A program made the translations under genes and the position numbers. From Mariniblastus fucicola (lineage in GTDB: Bacteria; Planctomycetota; Planctomycetia; Pirellulales; Pirellulaceae), in the NCBI RefSeq assembly GCF_008087665.1, contig NZ_CP042912.1:1178001-1242000 (forward strand): DNA of 64,000 nucleotides, read 5' to 3'. The notes under the pieces are model-generated. The model made no database searches. It was not told the DNA's origin and saw only the letters and a program-made list of their open reading frames with translations. This document shows positions 16,522-26,435 of the stretch, one piece after another (the first letter of the stretch is position 1; each line of letters opens with the position of its first letter).

Positions 16522-16821
16522 TCACTGGTCATCGCGACCGGTGCTTCGCGATTTTGAAACTTCCAGAGCTTTTTCGGATCGGTGACATCCGTCCATCGCC
16601 AGCACACTGGAAACGGTCGAAACCGCATAGGGGACAAACATCGTCAGTAAAGACTGAACCCAAAACGTTCCGCACAACGTTCCACTGCATATCCGGTTGC
16701 CATGGTTGATGCCGATCAGGATCGTTCCAACGATCAACGACATGATGGCGGCTCTGCGCACGACAGCGGCTTCGAAAGCGTGAGCTCTAAGCTTGGCAAG
16801 AAACTGGATGATGCTATTCAT
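16522..16821 (-). CDS. nrtS: NrtS-like small nitrate/nitrite transporter
   Basis: 99 residues with two hydrophobic helices (about 24-42 and 54-74). The motif pattern VGTILIGINHGNRICSGTL, then LLTMFVPYAVSTVSSV, is that of the NrtS family of small membrane proteins linked to nitrate/nitrite transport in cyanobacteria and other bacteria. The C-terminus after the second helix is longer and more polar than usual. The start is ATG at 16821 with a weak ribosome site. No nitrate reductase or regulator is nearby, so substrate assignment rests on family resemblance only. Confidence 0.65.
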   Translation of the reverse strand: MNSIIQFLAKLRAHAFEAAVVRRAAIMSLIVGTILIGINHGNRICSGTLCGTFWVQSLLTMFVPYAVSTVSSVLAMDGCHRSEKALEVSKSRSTGRDDQ

Positions 16822-16917
16822 GATTTTCGTGAGGCAGATCTTGGCTTTGGTGACTGACTTTCCGACGACTTGGCCGTCCGTGGCCGGTTCCGCTTTGACG
16901 TTGAACCGACCGGAACG

Positions 16918-17088
16918 TTAGCCCGCCGTGTTCGCGCAGGCCACTTGGCGATTCTGACGTGGCATTTTCCGACGAATCTTGACTAGAGCCTGATCCACCG
17001 AAGGATAGATTTCAAACAGACGATTGAGGCCAAGAAACCCAAGGATTGCGATGTCATCGTGAGTAAGTTTGGTTTCGAAGTCGATCAT
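16918..17088 (-). CDS. Small ORF with strong ribosome binding site
   Basis: 56 residues (MIDFETKLTHDDIAILGFLG, then LFEIYPSVDQALVKIRRKMP). ATG at 17088 is preceded by AGGAG seven bases away, a good reason to believe it is translated. The first 45 residues look like a compact helical peptide with mixed hydrophobic and charged faces; the last ten (RQNRQVACANTAG) look unstructured. No family was recognised. It lies about 100 bp upstream of the NrtS-like gene on the same strand and may share its transcript. Confidence 0.55.
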   Translation of the reverse strand: MIDFETKLTHDDIAILGFLGLNRLFEIYPSVDQALVKIRRKMPRQNRQVACANTAG

Positions 17089-17423
17089 CTTGTGTCTCCT
17101 CTTCTAGTTGCCTAACTGTCGGTAAGACGGAATATCGCCAGGCACCTTACGCCATGAAGATTTATTTCCAGAATTGCCAGTTGGCATCGAGAAACCGTTT
17201 TCTTCTCCGGTTGAACTTCTTCGAATGCGTCAGCACTTTCACGCCAAACTCTCGACAGACAACGCTGCTTGACGGCTGCTGTCAGTTTTTTGCCGGTCAA
17301 GTTTGTGACACGGTGCGTTGGCACACCATTTAGCGAAATCGTCGTAAGGAAAAGAATTCTTCTCTGTCATGATTAAAACGTGGCTTCGGTCGCAAACTTT
17401 TGTACAGGAAATCAGGAAGAAAC
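17089..17423. other. Intergenic region
   Basis: 335 bases upstream of the CxxC-repeat gene and of the 56-residue ORF. A 70-codon minus-strand frame (17112-17324, GTG start) has no SD and an unconvincing composition. No structured element was recognised. Confidence 0.5.
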
Positions 17424-18338
17424 ATGATGAATATGAAAATCACGCGTCGCCTCGCAATGACTTCGTTCGCCTTGGTCACCTTGGCCTCGTTGCCGGCAGT
17501 TTCATTCGCCCAATCAGCCGATAGCGGACTTGAAAAGCAACCCGCGACTCAAGAGCAAACCGAGATTGGCCTGGAAGGAAATTGCCCGGTTTGCTTCATC
17601 AAGCATGGCAAGTGGGTTAAGGGAAGCAAAGAACACGCTGCCAGTTTCGATGGTGTGACTTACCTGTTCCCGAGCGAAAAAGTGAAAGAAGTGTTCGAGG
17701 AAAACCCGATCGCATACGTTCCCGCGTTCGGCGGCGATTGCACGGTTTGCTTCGTGAATTCGGGAAAGAGAGTTCCGGGCAAAATTGAATTCGCAACCGT
17801 CAGCAACGAACGGCTTTTCCTTTTCCCGGGTGACAAACCGCTCAAGGCATTCCAGGAGTCGCCTGAAAAATACGCCGACGTTGATATCGCGCAAGACGGC
17901 AACTGCATCGTTTGCAAAGTCAAAGCTGGGAAAGACGTTCCGGGCGATAAAAAATTCACCGCTGTTCACAACGGGCTTCGCTACCTGTTTCCTTCGGATC
18001 GTGAGCGACAGGCATTTGTTGCTTCGCCGGAGAAGTTCTTGGCAGCGACTGAAACTGCCAGCGACAAAACGGCGAAGACTTCGGCAATCCGGATTCAAGG
18101 TCGTGCAGCATGTGCTGCTTGCGAATTCGGAGTTACTGCAATTAACTCACCAGACCAACTTGGGTTCGCAGTCACAACCGACGATGGTCGCGTGTTCGTG
18201 ATCGAAGACGTGCATACTCGCTGGCCCCAGCTTTACAAGGATCGCTACGACGGAAATCGTGTCGCTGTTTCCGGAGAGGTTATCAAGACAGAAGGTAAAT
18301 TCACGTGGATCAATCCTGAATACGTGAAGCCGCTCTAG
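17424..18338 (+). CDS. Exported protein with three YHS-like CxxC repeats
   Basis: 304 residues with a signal peptide ending near FAQS (about residue 31). Three repeats of about 50 residues follow, each with GNCxVC near its start, a G-K spacer and a -YLFP- strand with a following FxxxPxxY/F helix (cysteine pairs near 55-58, 106-109, 158-161). This is the layout of YHS-like metal-binding domains. The last part (about 205-304) has ACAAC and an OB-like strand region (RVAVSGEV). ATG at 17424 with GGAAG upstream was chosen. The gene lies 138 bp before a DsbD-like reductase, which could keep the cysteines reduced; metal handling in the periplasm is inferred. Confidence 0.72.
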   Translation: MMNMKITRRLAMTSFALVTLASLPAVSFAQSADSGLEKQPATQEQTEIGLEGNCPVCFIKHGKWVKGSKEHAASFDGVTYLFPSEKVKEVFEENPIAYVPAFGGDCTVCFVNSGKRVPGKIEFATVSNERLFLFPGDKPLKAFQESPEKYADVDIAQDGNCIVCKVKAGKDVPGDKKFTAVHNGLRYLFPSDRERQAFVASPEKFLAATETASDKTAKTSAIRIQGRAACAACEFGVTAINSPDQLGFAVTTDDGRVFVIEDVHTRWPQLYKDRYDGNRVAVSGEVIKTEGKFTWINPEYVKPL

Positions 18339-18476
18339 TTGCCTGTTGGTCGCCCGATTCGGATCGCAACTTGATTCGAAATCGAGTGGCCGATGCACCC
18401 CGCCCTGCATCGAAACAGGGCTGGACGCATTGTCCATTCAAACCAGGTTACACGAAAACAAAATTTTGGAGACGCA

Positions 18477-20435
18477 ATGACTGCCTCTATTTGTTCGACT
18501 CGCAACGGCGTTCCAAGCCAGTTGATGGCGTACTTCGCCGCACTCATTTTTATCTTCGCAATCTCGGCCAGTGCGGATGCCGCACCTGCAATTGCTGAAG
18601 ACGTTTCCGTTTCGGCTTCGGTCCACGTTGCAGCAGCCGAAGGTGCCGAGCCAGAGGCAAAGCTGGTCGTGACAGCCCATATTCCTGAAGGGCTGCACAT
18701 CTATGCCCAGACTCAACCCAAGCCATTTCTGGCGACCAGGATTTCCGTTGACTCAAGTGAAGATGTTCGTCTGACAGAAGAATTTCGACCCGTTCGATCG
18801 CCGATCGTGATCAGGCACAAGTCATTGAAAATCGAGCTTCATGAATTCGAACATGAAATTAGCTGGGAAGCACCGATTGAAATCTCCGCTGGCGTCGATG
18901 TGGGCTCACTCGTCATCAAAGGGGAAGTTTTTGCTCAAGCTTGTGACGCTGACAGTTGCTTTCCACCGCAGACCTATCAGTTCGCGGCCGAAGTGAAACT
19001 TGTGGACAGCGCCGAGTCCTTCGTCTTCGCCGAGCTTCCGCCAGTCGAAGCTGATCAAGACGACCCGCAGCAAGAAAACAGTCAGGGTAGATCTACCGAA
19101 GCCGCAACAGCATTCAGCCTCGATAGCATCGAAGCGAAATCGTCAACAGAAAGCAGCGTTTCCATTTGGGCGATCTTGCCGTTGGCATTTGTCGCTGGCT
19201 TCATCCTCAACTTCATGCCTTGCGTACTGCCGGTCGTCGGGCTCAAAGTGTTGTCGTTTGTTTCCCAAGCCGACAATGATCGCCGTCGCATCTTCATGCT
19301 CAACCTGTTTTATTCGTTGGGCATCATCAGCGTGTTGCTGGTTCTGGCCACCCTGGCGGCTTTCGCCGGTTTGGGCTGGGGCGAGCAATTCAGCAGCGTC
19401 GGCTTCACCGTGGTGTTGGCATCGATTGTTTTCGCGTTCGCGTTAAGCTTCTTGGGCGTATGGGAAATCATGTTGCCAGGCTTCGTCGGTTCCATCGGCG
19501 GTGCGGCGGAAGAAGAAGGTCTGACCGGTGCTTTCTCAAAAGGTGTTCTAAGTACAGTTTTGGCGACACCGTGCAGCGGTCCCTTCCTTGGATCAGCACT
19601 TGCGTGGGCCGTTATTCAACCAACGCATCTGACGTTTCTTGTTTTCGCAACAGTCGGCCTTGGGATGGCGAGCCCTTTCCTCGCGATCGGATTCTTTCCC
19701 AGCCTGGTCAAGTGGTTGCCCAAGCCCGGACCATGGATGAAAGGATTCAAGGAATTGATGGGCTTCGTTTTGATCGCAACCGTGATCTTTCTACTTAGCT
19801 TCATCCAGATTCCGGCACTGGTGCCAACGGTCGCGTTGCTGGCAGCAGTCGGGATGGCATGCTGGTGGTACGGCGGTAAGAGTCTCAAGAGCTCAAGCAG
19901 CGAATGGTGGCGGCTCGCAACGTCGATGGCGATCGTTGTCTTTGGAGCCTGGTTGTCGTTCGGTTGGTTGTATGAAGTTTCAACAGCAAGGTTTGATCGA
20001 GCAGCGAACCGACACGTAGTTGATCAAGCAGGGCAAGCGATGCAAGTCGCCGAGACTCCGGTTGGAGAAGATATTCCGTGGCAGCCTTATTCTGAGGAGT
20101 TGCTTGAGCAGTCGATAGCCAGCGGCAAAACCGTGTTCGTAGACTTTACGGCAGATTGGTGCCTGACTTGCAAAGCCAACGAATCAGTCGCAATCAATCA
20201 GCCCGCTGTCGCAGATCTGATTCAGCGTGAAGGCATCGTTGCGATCCGAGCCGACAAGACAGCACCGTCTCCTGATATCGATCGTTTGTTGAGAAAGCTC
20301 GGAAACAACAGTGCTTCGATTCCGTTTTATGCCGTGTTCCCGGAAGACAGCCCAACCAAACCGGTTACGCTCGAAGGGATCTTCTCGTCGCCGGAAGCAT
20401 TTGTGTCGGCGCTGGCGACACGGAAAAGTGGGTAG
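18477..20435 (+). CDS. dsbD: DsbD-type thiol:disulfide interchange protein
   Basis: 652 residues from ATG at 18477 (GGAG seven bases upstream). After a signal sequence comes an N-terminal DsbD-alpha-like domain (about 45-200, with QACDADSCFPP providing the cysteine pair). A membrane domain with eight or nine helices (about 240-520) has the two paired cysteines in FMPCVLPVVG and ATPCSGPFLG. The C-terminal thioredoxin domain has WCLTC (about 573-577). The protein passes electrons from cytoplasmic thioredoxin to periplasmic disulfides. All six expected cysteines are present, so it should be active. The preceding CxxC-rich protein is a plausible client. Confidence 0.92.
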   Translation: MTASICSTRNGVPSQLMAYFAALIFIFAISASADAAPAIAEDVSVSASVHVAAAEGAEPEAKLVVTAHIPEGLHIYAQTQPKPFLATRISVDSSEDVRLTEEFRPVRSPIVIRHKSLKIELHEFEHEISWEAPIEISAGVDVGSLVIKGEVFAQACDADSCFPPQTYQFAAEVKLVDSAESFVFAELPPVEADQDDPQQENSQGRSTEAATAFSLDSIEAKSSTESSVSIWAILPLAFVAGFILNFMPCVLPVVGLKVLSFVSQADNDRRRIFMLNLFYSLGIISVLLVLATLAAFAGLGWGEQFSSVGFTVVLASIVFAFALSFLGVWEIMLPGFVGSIGGAAEEEGLTGAFSKGVLSTVLATPCSGPFLGSALAWAVIQPTHLTFLVFATVGLGMASPFLAIGFFPSLVKWLPKPGPWMKGFKELMGFVLIATVIFLLSFIQIPALVPTVALLAAVGMACWWYGGKSLKSSSSEWWRLATSMAIVVFGAWLSFGWLYEVSTARFDRAANRHVVDQAGQAMQVAETPVGEDIPWQPYSEELLEQSIASGKTVFVDFTADWCLTCKANESVAINQPAVADLIQREGIVAIRADKTAPSPDIDRLLRKLGNNSASIPFYAVFPEDSPTKPVTLEGIFSSPEAFVSALATRKSG

Positions 20436-20624
20436 CGTCTCGTCGACTTTCGATCCCGCTCAGGTTTGCGAAGAGTTGCAAACGTGCTCCGGATGTGAAA
20501 CGAACACATTTCACCCCGACCCACGATTGAGAACGCGGGCGGGAAGGAAATCGGGCAATGTGTATCAACTGACATAAAGTTGAACTTTGCCCAATCGCCA
20601 ACCGTGACGACGAAGAGTCGAGCT

Positions 20625-21272
20625 CTACGAAACGTCGTTGTTGATGGCAACTTTGTAAGCTTCTGCGATTTCATCAGGCCCGGTGATCGTGGCTTGCATG
20701 TCGCGAATCAAGCCGTCCTGAATTTTGTAAATCCATCCGTGAACTGCCAGTTCCTGGCCTTTCGCCCAAGCTTCCTGAACGACTGTCGTGTGGCAAACGT
20801 TGTGGGCCTGTTCGACAACATTCAATTCGCAAAGACGATCAAGGCGCTCTGCTTCGTCCGAAATGTTTTTCAACACAGCATCGTGCTTGTTGCGCACATC
20901 ACGGATGTGACGAAGCCAGTTGTCGATCAGTCCCAGGTGATGATTCTGGCTGGCTGCCTGAACGCCACCGCATCCGTAGTGACCGCAAACGATAATGTGT
21001 TTCACTTTCAAAACGGCAACTGCGTACTCAACGACGCTGAGGCAATTAAAGTCCGTGTGCACAACAACGTTTGCAATGTTCCGGTGAACAAACACTTCGC
21101 CCGGCATAAGCCCCACGATCTGGTTCGCGGGAACGCGGCTATCGGCACAACCGATCCAGAGATATTCCGGCGTCTGCTTCTTGGCTAGCTCAGAGAAGAA
21201 GTTCGGGTCTTCGGCTGAGACGCTGTCCGCCCAATTCCGGTTCTTTTCAATCAGTTCGGGTAAGATTCGCAT
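20625..21272 (-). CDS. can: Beta-class carbonic anhydrase
   Basis: 215 residues. The zinc ligands are visible at the same positions as in E. coli Can: C42-x-D44-x-R46 (GCADSRVP) and H98-x-x-C101 (GHYGCGG). The enzyme interconverts CO2 and bicarbonate in the cytoplasm and has no signal peptide. It is the last gene of the minus-strand inorganic-carbon group, 219 bp behind the SulP-PII gene, so it may have its own promoter. It would equilibrate bicarbonate or CO2 gained through the DAB complex and the SulP transporter. Confidence 0.95.
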   Translation of the reverse strand: MRILPELIEKNRNWADSVSAEDPNFFSELAKKQTPEYLWIGCADSRVPANQIVGLMPGEVFVHRNIANVVVHTDFNCLSVVEYAVAVLKVKHIIVCGHYGCGGVQAASQNHHLGLIDNWLRHIRDVRNKHDAVLKNISDEAERLDRLCELNVVEQAHNVCHTTVVQEAWAKGQELAVHGWIYKIQDGLIRDMQATITGPDEIAEAYKVAINNDVS

Positions 21273-21491
21273 TGTGATTTCCGTAGTGAGTGCTGCAGTG
21301 CTGCAAATGCCAGATTGGCGTCCTGAATTCAGTCCTTAACTATAAGGAATGGTTCTGGATTCGCAAACTCCGCTATCGACTTGGATTTCAACAAGCTTTT
21401 TACGTCACAAGCAATAAATTTCAGTTCACGCCCCTCAATATAGTGGCCGTTGAAAGTATGCATTCGATCGATCCACGGTAGGGATCATCGA

Positions 21492-23498
21492 CTATATCGT
21501 TGGAACAAAATGTTCTTTCTTCAGGACTTCCACCAGTTCAGTGCAGACAGAATTAGGATGTTTTTCAGCCAGCTCGTTGCGACAATAGTCAACGATTTCG
21601 TTGCCGATCGGACGTGGTACGATTACTTCGATTTTTGTCATCCTGGTTGCAGAAGGCAGTGAGCCTTGAGCGTCATGGATTTGATGTCGCCCGACGCCCT
21701 CAACGTTTGTCAACGTATAGCCCGATGCTCCCAGTCCGATGACGTTGCGGCATACCTCGTCCTGAATGTTTGCCGAAACAATGATTGTGATTCGTCGCAG
21801 TTTCTCGATGGCCCGTTTTCTGGCTGAATGCTTGTGCTCCGCCAGGTGCTTGTGCTCATCCAGTCCGACGACTCGCAGCTCCAGATTCGCATCTGAAAAA
21901 TCGCTTTCGAGTTCGTGTAGTTTTTCCATTACGCTATGGTCGACCAGTTGCGTGTCGGACATGTCAAGAATCACGTTGCGGCGCTCGTTCAGTCCTTCAT
22001 TGACCAGCTTGCTACGGAACTGAATCCAGTTGCTGAAAACGGCCGATTTGTGAGCCTGTACCAATGCGGTGTTGTCATCCTTGATTGTGATGTCGAGGTA
22101 GGGTTTGAACAGCGAGGAAACAGGGACTCCATTCAGCAAATGAATAAACATTTTCACGCCGATGCCGATCGCGATTCCAATTAACAGGTCCGTAGCCAGA
22201 ACGCCAACCAGCGTTGCTACGAAAATGATCAGTTGCTCGGGCCCGGTTCGATAGGTATGAACAAACTCGGTTGGATGCGTCAGCCGGAATCCTGTGTAGA
22301 TCAACATCGCCGCCAACGCCGCCAACGGAATGCGATGGAGAACGGTAGGTAGCAAGGCAACACAAGCCAACAAGAATAATCCATGCCACAGGTTGGCGAA
22401 CCGCGTTCGGGCGCCATTGTCGATATTGGCCTTGCTTCTCACAATTTCCGAAATCATCGGCAGGCCTCCAATGAAAGACGCGATCAGATTGCCGACGCCG
22501 ACAGCAATCGTGTCGCGATTCATATTCGTTTTTCGCTTCCACGGATCGATCACGTCAACTGCTTTGGCGCTCAGGATGGATTCCAACGATCCAATGACAA
22601 AGAACATCAAAATCCAGACGATCGAATTGCCCAAATGTTTGGGCGAGTAGGCCGCAAAGTCCGGTGTCGTAATAAAGTCGAACATGCCGAACACCCGGTC
22701 TGGCATCTGAACCAGAAACGATTCGCCGACTTTGTACTGGTGTCCATTGAACTCATAGCCATGCTCATGAAGCAGGTCGAAGTACATTCCCATCGGAACG
22801 GTCACCAGTAATACAACCAGAGGCGAGGGAACCGCTTTCAGGATGGCGGTCGATTTTTGCATGATCGGCCAGAGGAACATGATCGCCAGCCCAATGACGC
22901 CGATCAGCGCGATCTCCGGATTGAGGTGTTGAATATAGTGAGGAATCTCCTGCAGCATCTCCAACGGCTCGCCTTTTCCCCCTTCGTATCCAAGCGCGAT
23001 CGGAAGTTGCTTGACCATGATGATGATGCCGATCGCTGCGAGCATTCCATGGACCGCGGCCAAGGGAAAGAACTCGCCCAGAATCCCGCCCCGGAACATC
23101 CCGAAAAGAATCTGCAAGACTGCGGCCCCAACACCGACAGCTAACGCAAGCTTATAGGCCTGCATGTCGATTTCAGTGAATCCGCCCATCGCTCCGTCAC
23201 CGCCGAACGATTCAATGCAACCAATCGCGATCACGATCAGTCCCGCAGCCGGACCTTTGATCGTCAGTTCCGAGTCACTGATAAATGTTGCGACTAGCGA
23301 ACCCACCACAGCGGTAAAGATTCCAGCGATCGCCGGATAGCCACACGCCAAAGCGATTCCCAGACACAGCGGCAACGCGATCAGGAAAACAAGGAAGCCT
23401 GAAATCAGGTCATAACGCAAGTATTTGATGAACCCGTTGACATTGCCGACAGGTTTTTCAGTTTGAACCGAATTCAATTCATCAATTTGTGAGTTCAT
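21492..23498 (-). CDS. SulP-family bicarbonate transporter with STAS and PII-like domains
   Basis: 668 residues. The SulP membrane domain (about 25-430) starts with [19 protein letters not shown] and contains [14 protein letters not shown] and [16 protein letters not shown], typical of BicA-like bicarbonate transporters. A STAS domain follows (about 455-545, [19 protein letters not shown]). The last 110 residues ([15 protein letters not shown], then [14 protein letters not shown], then VPTI) have the alternating strand-helix plan of PII-like proteins such as SbtB. PII-like proteins gate carbon transporters through nucleotide binding, so this fusion suggests built-in control. Gene context with DabA/DabB and carbonic anhydrase supports bicarbonate as substrate. 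The PII call is by eye. Confidence 0.85.
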   Translation of the reverse strand: MNSQIDELNSVQTEKPVGNVNGFIKYLRYDLISGFLVFLIALPLCLGIALACGYPAIAGIFTAVVGSLVATFISDSELTIKGPAAGLIVIAIGCIESFGGDGAMGGFTEIDMQAYKLALAVGVGAAVLQILFGMFRGGILGEFFPLAAVHGMLAAIGIIIMVKQLPIALGYEGGKGEPLEMLQEIPHYIQHLNPEIALIGVIGLAIMFLWPIMQKSTAILKAVPSPLVVLLVTVPMGMYFDLLHEHGYEFNGHQYKVGESFLVQMPDRVFGMFDFITTPDFAAYSPKHLGNSIVWILMFFVIGSLESILSAKAVDVIDPWKRKTNMNRDTIAVGVGNLIASFIGGLPMISEIVRSKANIDNGARTRFANLWHGLFLLACVALLPTVLHRIPLAALAAMLIYTGFRLTHPTEFVHTYRTGPEQLIIFVATLVGVLATDLLIGIAIGIGVKMFIHLLNGVPVSSLFKPYLDITIKDDNTALVQAHKSAVFSNWIQFRSKLVNEGLNERRNVILDMSDTQLVDHSVMEKLHELESDFSDANLELRVVGLDEHKHLAEHKHSARKRAIEKLRRITIIVSANIQDEVCRNVIGLGASGYTLTNVEGVGRHQIHDAQGSLPSATRMTKIEVIVPRPIGNEIVDYCRNELAEKHPNSVCTELVEVLKKEHFVPTI

Positions 23499-23550
23499 CT
23501 CAAAGCGCTCGTATCAAAAATTGGAGGGGATGCTTTTAGTTTTGAAAAAG

Positions 23551-25044
23551 TTATTCGACCGTTAACGTGTGGCTGGCTTGTTCACGTTTGGTCGGGGCAA
23601 TCATGTCGTCGTCCGGTATTGCAGATAAGGTGGCGTGTTTGTCGGTTTCAGCTTGCGTATGCGTTTCTCGCCGAGACATGATTTCTTTCGCCGCGTGAAA
23701 CCGGGACTTGACTCCAGGCTGGGGCCAGATACCGCCACCAATAATCAGGGCACTAAGAACAAGGATGCCAACTCGTTCCGGCCAACGGGCTTCCATGCAA
23801 AACGACGACTGGTAAATCGTGCCGGTGAATAGGCGGAAATAGACCCGCATGATTGCAATACCATTGAGAGCCGTTGCGATCACAACCGCCATGCCGACGT
23901 ACGGATAGACTTCGACGGCTCCTTCGACGATCAACTCAATTCCGGCGAACCCAACGGTGCCCGGAAACCCAACGGTCGCAACGCCGGTGAGTAAAAAGAA
24001 AGTCGCCAGCAGAGGCATTTGAGAATACAAACCGTGGTAGTCGTTCAGCGAAAGTCGTCCCACGCGCGATTCGATGGCTCGCAGCGTCAATCCGAATCCT
24101 GACAAAGACAAACACACCGCGATCCAGGTGCTCAAGGCGCCGGTCAGTCCGATCGGTGTGACGACTTCCAGTCCGACCAGGACAAGCGATGCGTTGCTCA
24201 AAATCAAATAGCAAAAGAACCGCCTCGACTCGGTCTGAACCAGCGCCATTCCTGCTGAGTAAACTGCCGTGAACAGAGAGGCCAATGCCACGATTCGCAT
24301 CGCCCAATCTGGAGCGACGGGCAACAGCAAACGAACTGCCGCGTAGGCACCGATCATCGGAGAGACGAACAGCAACGACGAACCCAATGATGCTTTTTCA
24401 AACAGGTCGGTCATCCAACAGTGCATTGGAGCACAACCGCTGCGAATCAGGATCGCAAGCGTCAACAGCATGATGGCCGCGATCGAGTGTTCATGAGACG
24501 GATCTTCCAAATCAATCATCGACCAGCCACCAATCAGCAGCACGAGAAACAGCCCCATGTGGATGACGAATCCGCGAGATGATTTGCCGCGTGTGCGCAA
24601 CTCCCACACAATCGGCAGCGTTTGCAAACCCATCAGTGAAATGATGATCCAGGGGCCGCGACAGGCGAGCGTCGAAAGCATCAGGAACTGCGAGATCAGG
24701 TTCATGCGAAACGGAAATCGTTTGATCTTTGTACGCAGCGTCGCCAGCGGCGTCAGAAAGAACATCAGCGATGTCAGCGCCAGTAGTGGCGCATTGAATT
24801 CGTCGATCACGACGACGTCTGGCCCAAATAATGGTTCGACGAGGTCCCAGCGATCGTGGGCTTCGAAAACTTTCAGCGTATTGAAGTCTTCCCATGCGCC
24901 GATTCCCATCGCCAGCGACAGCCCCGAAAACACAATCGCGACCAATCGGGTTTGCTCAGCGTTCTTGTTGAACAGCGACACAACGACACCGACCAGCGGA
25001 GTCAAAATCGCAAGTTCCAACCAGGGTAAATGAAGTTCCAGCAC
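23551..25044 (-). CDS. NuoM/MrpD-like proton-translocating membrane subunit
   Basis: 497 residues with about 13 membrane helices, related to the antiporter-like subunits of complex I (NuoM/NuoN, Mrp). The discontinuous-helix region corresponds to SGCAPMHCWMTDLF (usual form K-x-P-x-P-x-H-x-W-L-P), with Arg just before it where Lys is common. The C-terminal 50 residues are hydrophilic. It starts two bases after the dabB stop codon, so it is co-transcribed and probably co-translated. Characterised DAB pumps have one NuoL-like subunit; a second antiporter-like protein here suggests a larger proton- or sodium-coupled assembly. No other complex I genes are nearby. Confidence 0.82.
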   Translation of the reverse strand: MLELHLPWLELAILTPLVGVVVSLFNKNAEQTRLVAIVFSGLSLAMGIGAWEDFNTLKVFEAHDRWDLVEPLFGPDVVVIDEFNAPLLALTSLMFFLTPLATLRTKIKRFPFRMNLISQFLMLSTLACRGPWIIISLMGLQTLPIVWELRTRGKSSRGFVIHMGLFLVLLIGGWSMIDLEDPSHEHSIAAIMLLTLAILIRSGCAPMHCWMTDLFEKASLGSSLLFVSPMIGAYAAVRLLLPVAPDWAMRIVALASLFTAVYSAGMALVQTESRRFFCYLILSNASLVLVGLEVVTPIGLTGALSTWIAVCLSLSGFGLTLRAIESRVGRLSLNDYHGLYSQMPLLATFFLLTGVATVGFPGTVGFAGIELIVEGAVEVYPYVGMAVVIATALNGIAIMRVYFRLFTGTIYQSSFCMEARWPERVGILVLSALIIGGGIWPQPGVKSRFHAAKEIMSRRETHTQAETDKHATLSAIPDDDMIAPTKREQASHTLTVE

Positions 25045-25046
25045 GG

Positions 25047-26435
25047 CTATACCTTTAGCTCTTCGATGATTTCAGGTTGCGTCGTCACGTCGTCTGACTC
25101 TCTTGATGAATCTCCGGAGAGAAAATTTGTCCACTTGCGTTCAAGTGCGTCAAAGCAGCGAAAACACCTTACGAAGGGCCGGACGATGAATCGACTGAGC
25201 AGCTCATCCAGAAAACCACGCTCCATCGCGAATAAATAGCACCATTGCTTCCACCGCTCCGGAACGAGGCTTCCGATTCGCGACCCAGACGCAGGCAGAT
25301 GGCCATCAATCGCGTTTTCCAAAACGTGATAGTCGTACAGCAACGAAGGCGCCCTCAGCAGTTGCAAGGTACGCATCAGCGCGTGACCGACAATGTGAAT
25401 CAGCGCGATGTAACGCAGCCCCAAACCGATCTCCACTACGATGATTCCGACTTGAGTCAGCGACGCGTAAGCCAGGCTCGTTTTGATATCCGACTGAGCC
25501 CGCCCTGTGATGGTCGCGAAGATCGCAGTGAGCAAGCCGAGCACGACAACGGTTCCCGAAAGCCACATCGACAGCTCCAAAATTGGGCTGATCCGCAGCA
25601 GCAGAAACGCCCCGAGGTGGACCGATAACGCCCCGTAGAAAATTGCACTTGAGGAAGTCGGCCCCTCCATCGCACGCGGTAGCCAGCCGGAAAATGGGAC
25701 CAACGCAGACTTGCCCGCCGCCGCTACAACCAATAGCAATCCGACCAATAAAGCTTGTGAGTGGGTGATTGTCGCCACGCCCTCCGGCCAGGCCCCCTGC
25801 CCCATCAACAACTCAAAATCTCCCGCCCCGGTCAGGTGATGCATCAGTACGGCCGCGATCAGGAAAGCCGCGTCCGCGATGCGGTACACGCACCAAGCCA
25901 TGAATCCGTTTCGCACCGGGTTTCGTCGTTCGTGAAAAAACGCGATCAACAACGCTGAAGAAATGCCGACTAATTCCCACCCGAAAAACAGAACTTCGAT
26001 CGTGCCCGCGAGACTTGCGAAAATCATGCCGGCCATGAATAGCGAGAACGCAATGTAAAATCTGACGTAGCCCGGTTCGCGGTGCAAGTATCGACTGGTG
26101 AACGCACCGATGGTTCCGCAAAGTACAAATGTCAGAATGGCAAACGGAACGCTCAGTCGGTCAAACACAAACTTCAAGTGGAAGTGAAAGTGTTGTTCCG
26201 GCAAGTCGATCCAGTGTCCCAGTTCGATCGGCACATGGCGATCGCCAGAGATCAACATCGTCGCAAGAATTCCAACTGAGGCGAACAGTCCGATCCAAAC
26301 GCAAAAGTAAACTGTGCGCGCGATCATCTGTTCAGAAAACGGCCTTGAGAACAGGCATGGAATTCCCAGTACGGCCAGCAACACCAATGGGCTGGCGACT
26401 GTTGTGATGCCAAGAATTTGATAGAGCAAGTCCAC
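25047..26435 (-). CDS. dabB: DabB, NuoL-like subunit of inorganic-carbon pump
   Basis: 462 residues with multiple membrane helices and the proton-conducting core motif [19 protein letters not shown] of DabB/NuoL proteins. Its GTG start at 26435 shares a base with the dabA stop (TAGTG), with GGAG eight bases upstream inside dabA; this coupling decides the start over a longer frame. DabB is thought to supply the ion gradient that drives CO2 hydration by DabA. The C-terminal third (after about 380) is hydrophilic, as in other DabB proteins. Order dabA-dabB is the reverse of some known operons. Confidence 0.9.
   Translation of the reverse strand: MDLLYQILGITTVASPLVLLAVLGIPCLFSRPFSEQMIARTVYFCVWIGLFASVGILATMLISGDRHVPIELGHWIDLPEQHFHFHLKFVFDRLSVPFAILTFVLCGTIGAFTSRYLHREPGYVRFYIAFSLFMAGMIFASLAGTIEVLFFGWELVGISSALLIAFFHERRNPVRNGFMAWCVYRIADAAFLIAAVLMHHLTGAGDFELLMGQGAWPEGVATITHSQALLVGLLLVVAAAGKSALVPFSGWLPRAMEGPTSSSAIFYGALSVHLGAFLLLRISPILELSMWLSGTVVVLGLLTAIFATITGRAQSDIKTSLAYASLTQVGIIVVEIGLGLRYIALIHIVGHALMRTLQLLRAPSLLYDYHVLENAIDGHLPASGSRIGSLVPERWKQWCYLFAMERGFLDELLSRFIVRPFVRCFRCFDALERKWTNFLSGDSSRESDDVTTQPEIIEELKV

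Noticed and set aside
17112-17324. 70-codon minus-strand frame with GTG start
   Set aside because: There is no SD and no protein-like pattern; it lies in the promoter region of the 17424 gene.
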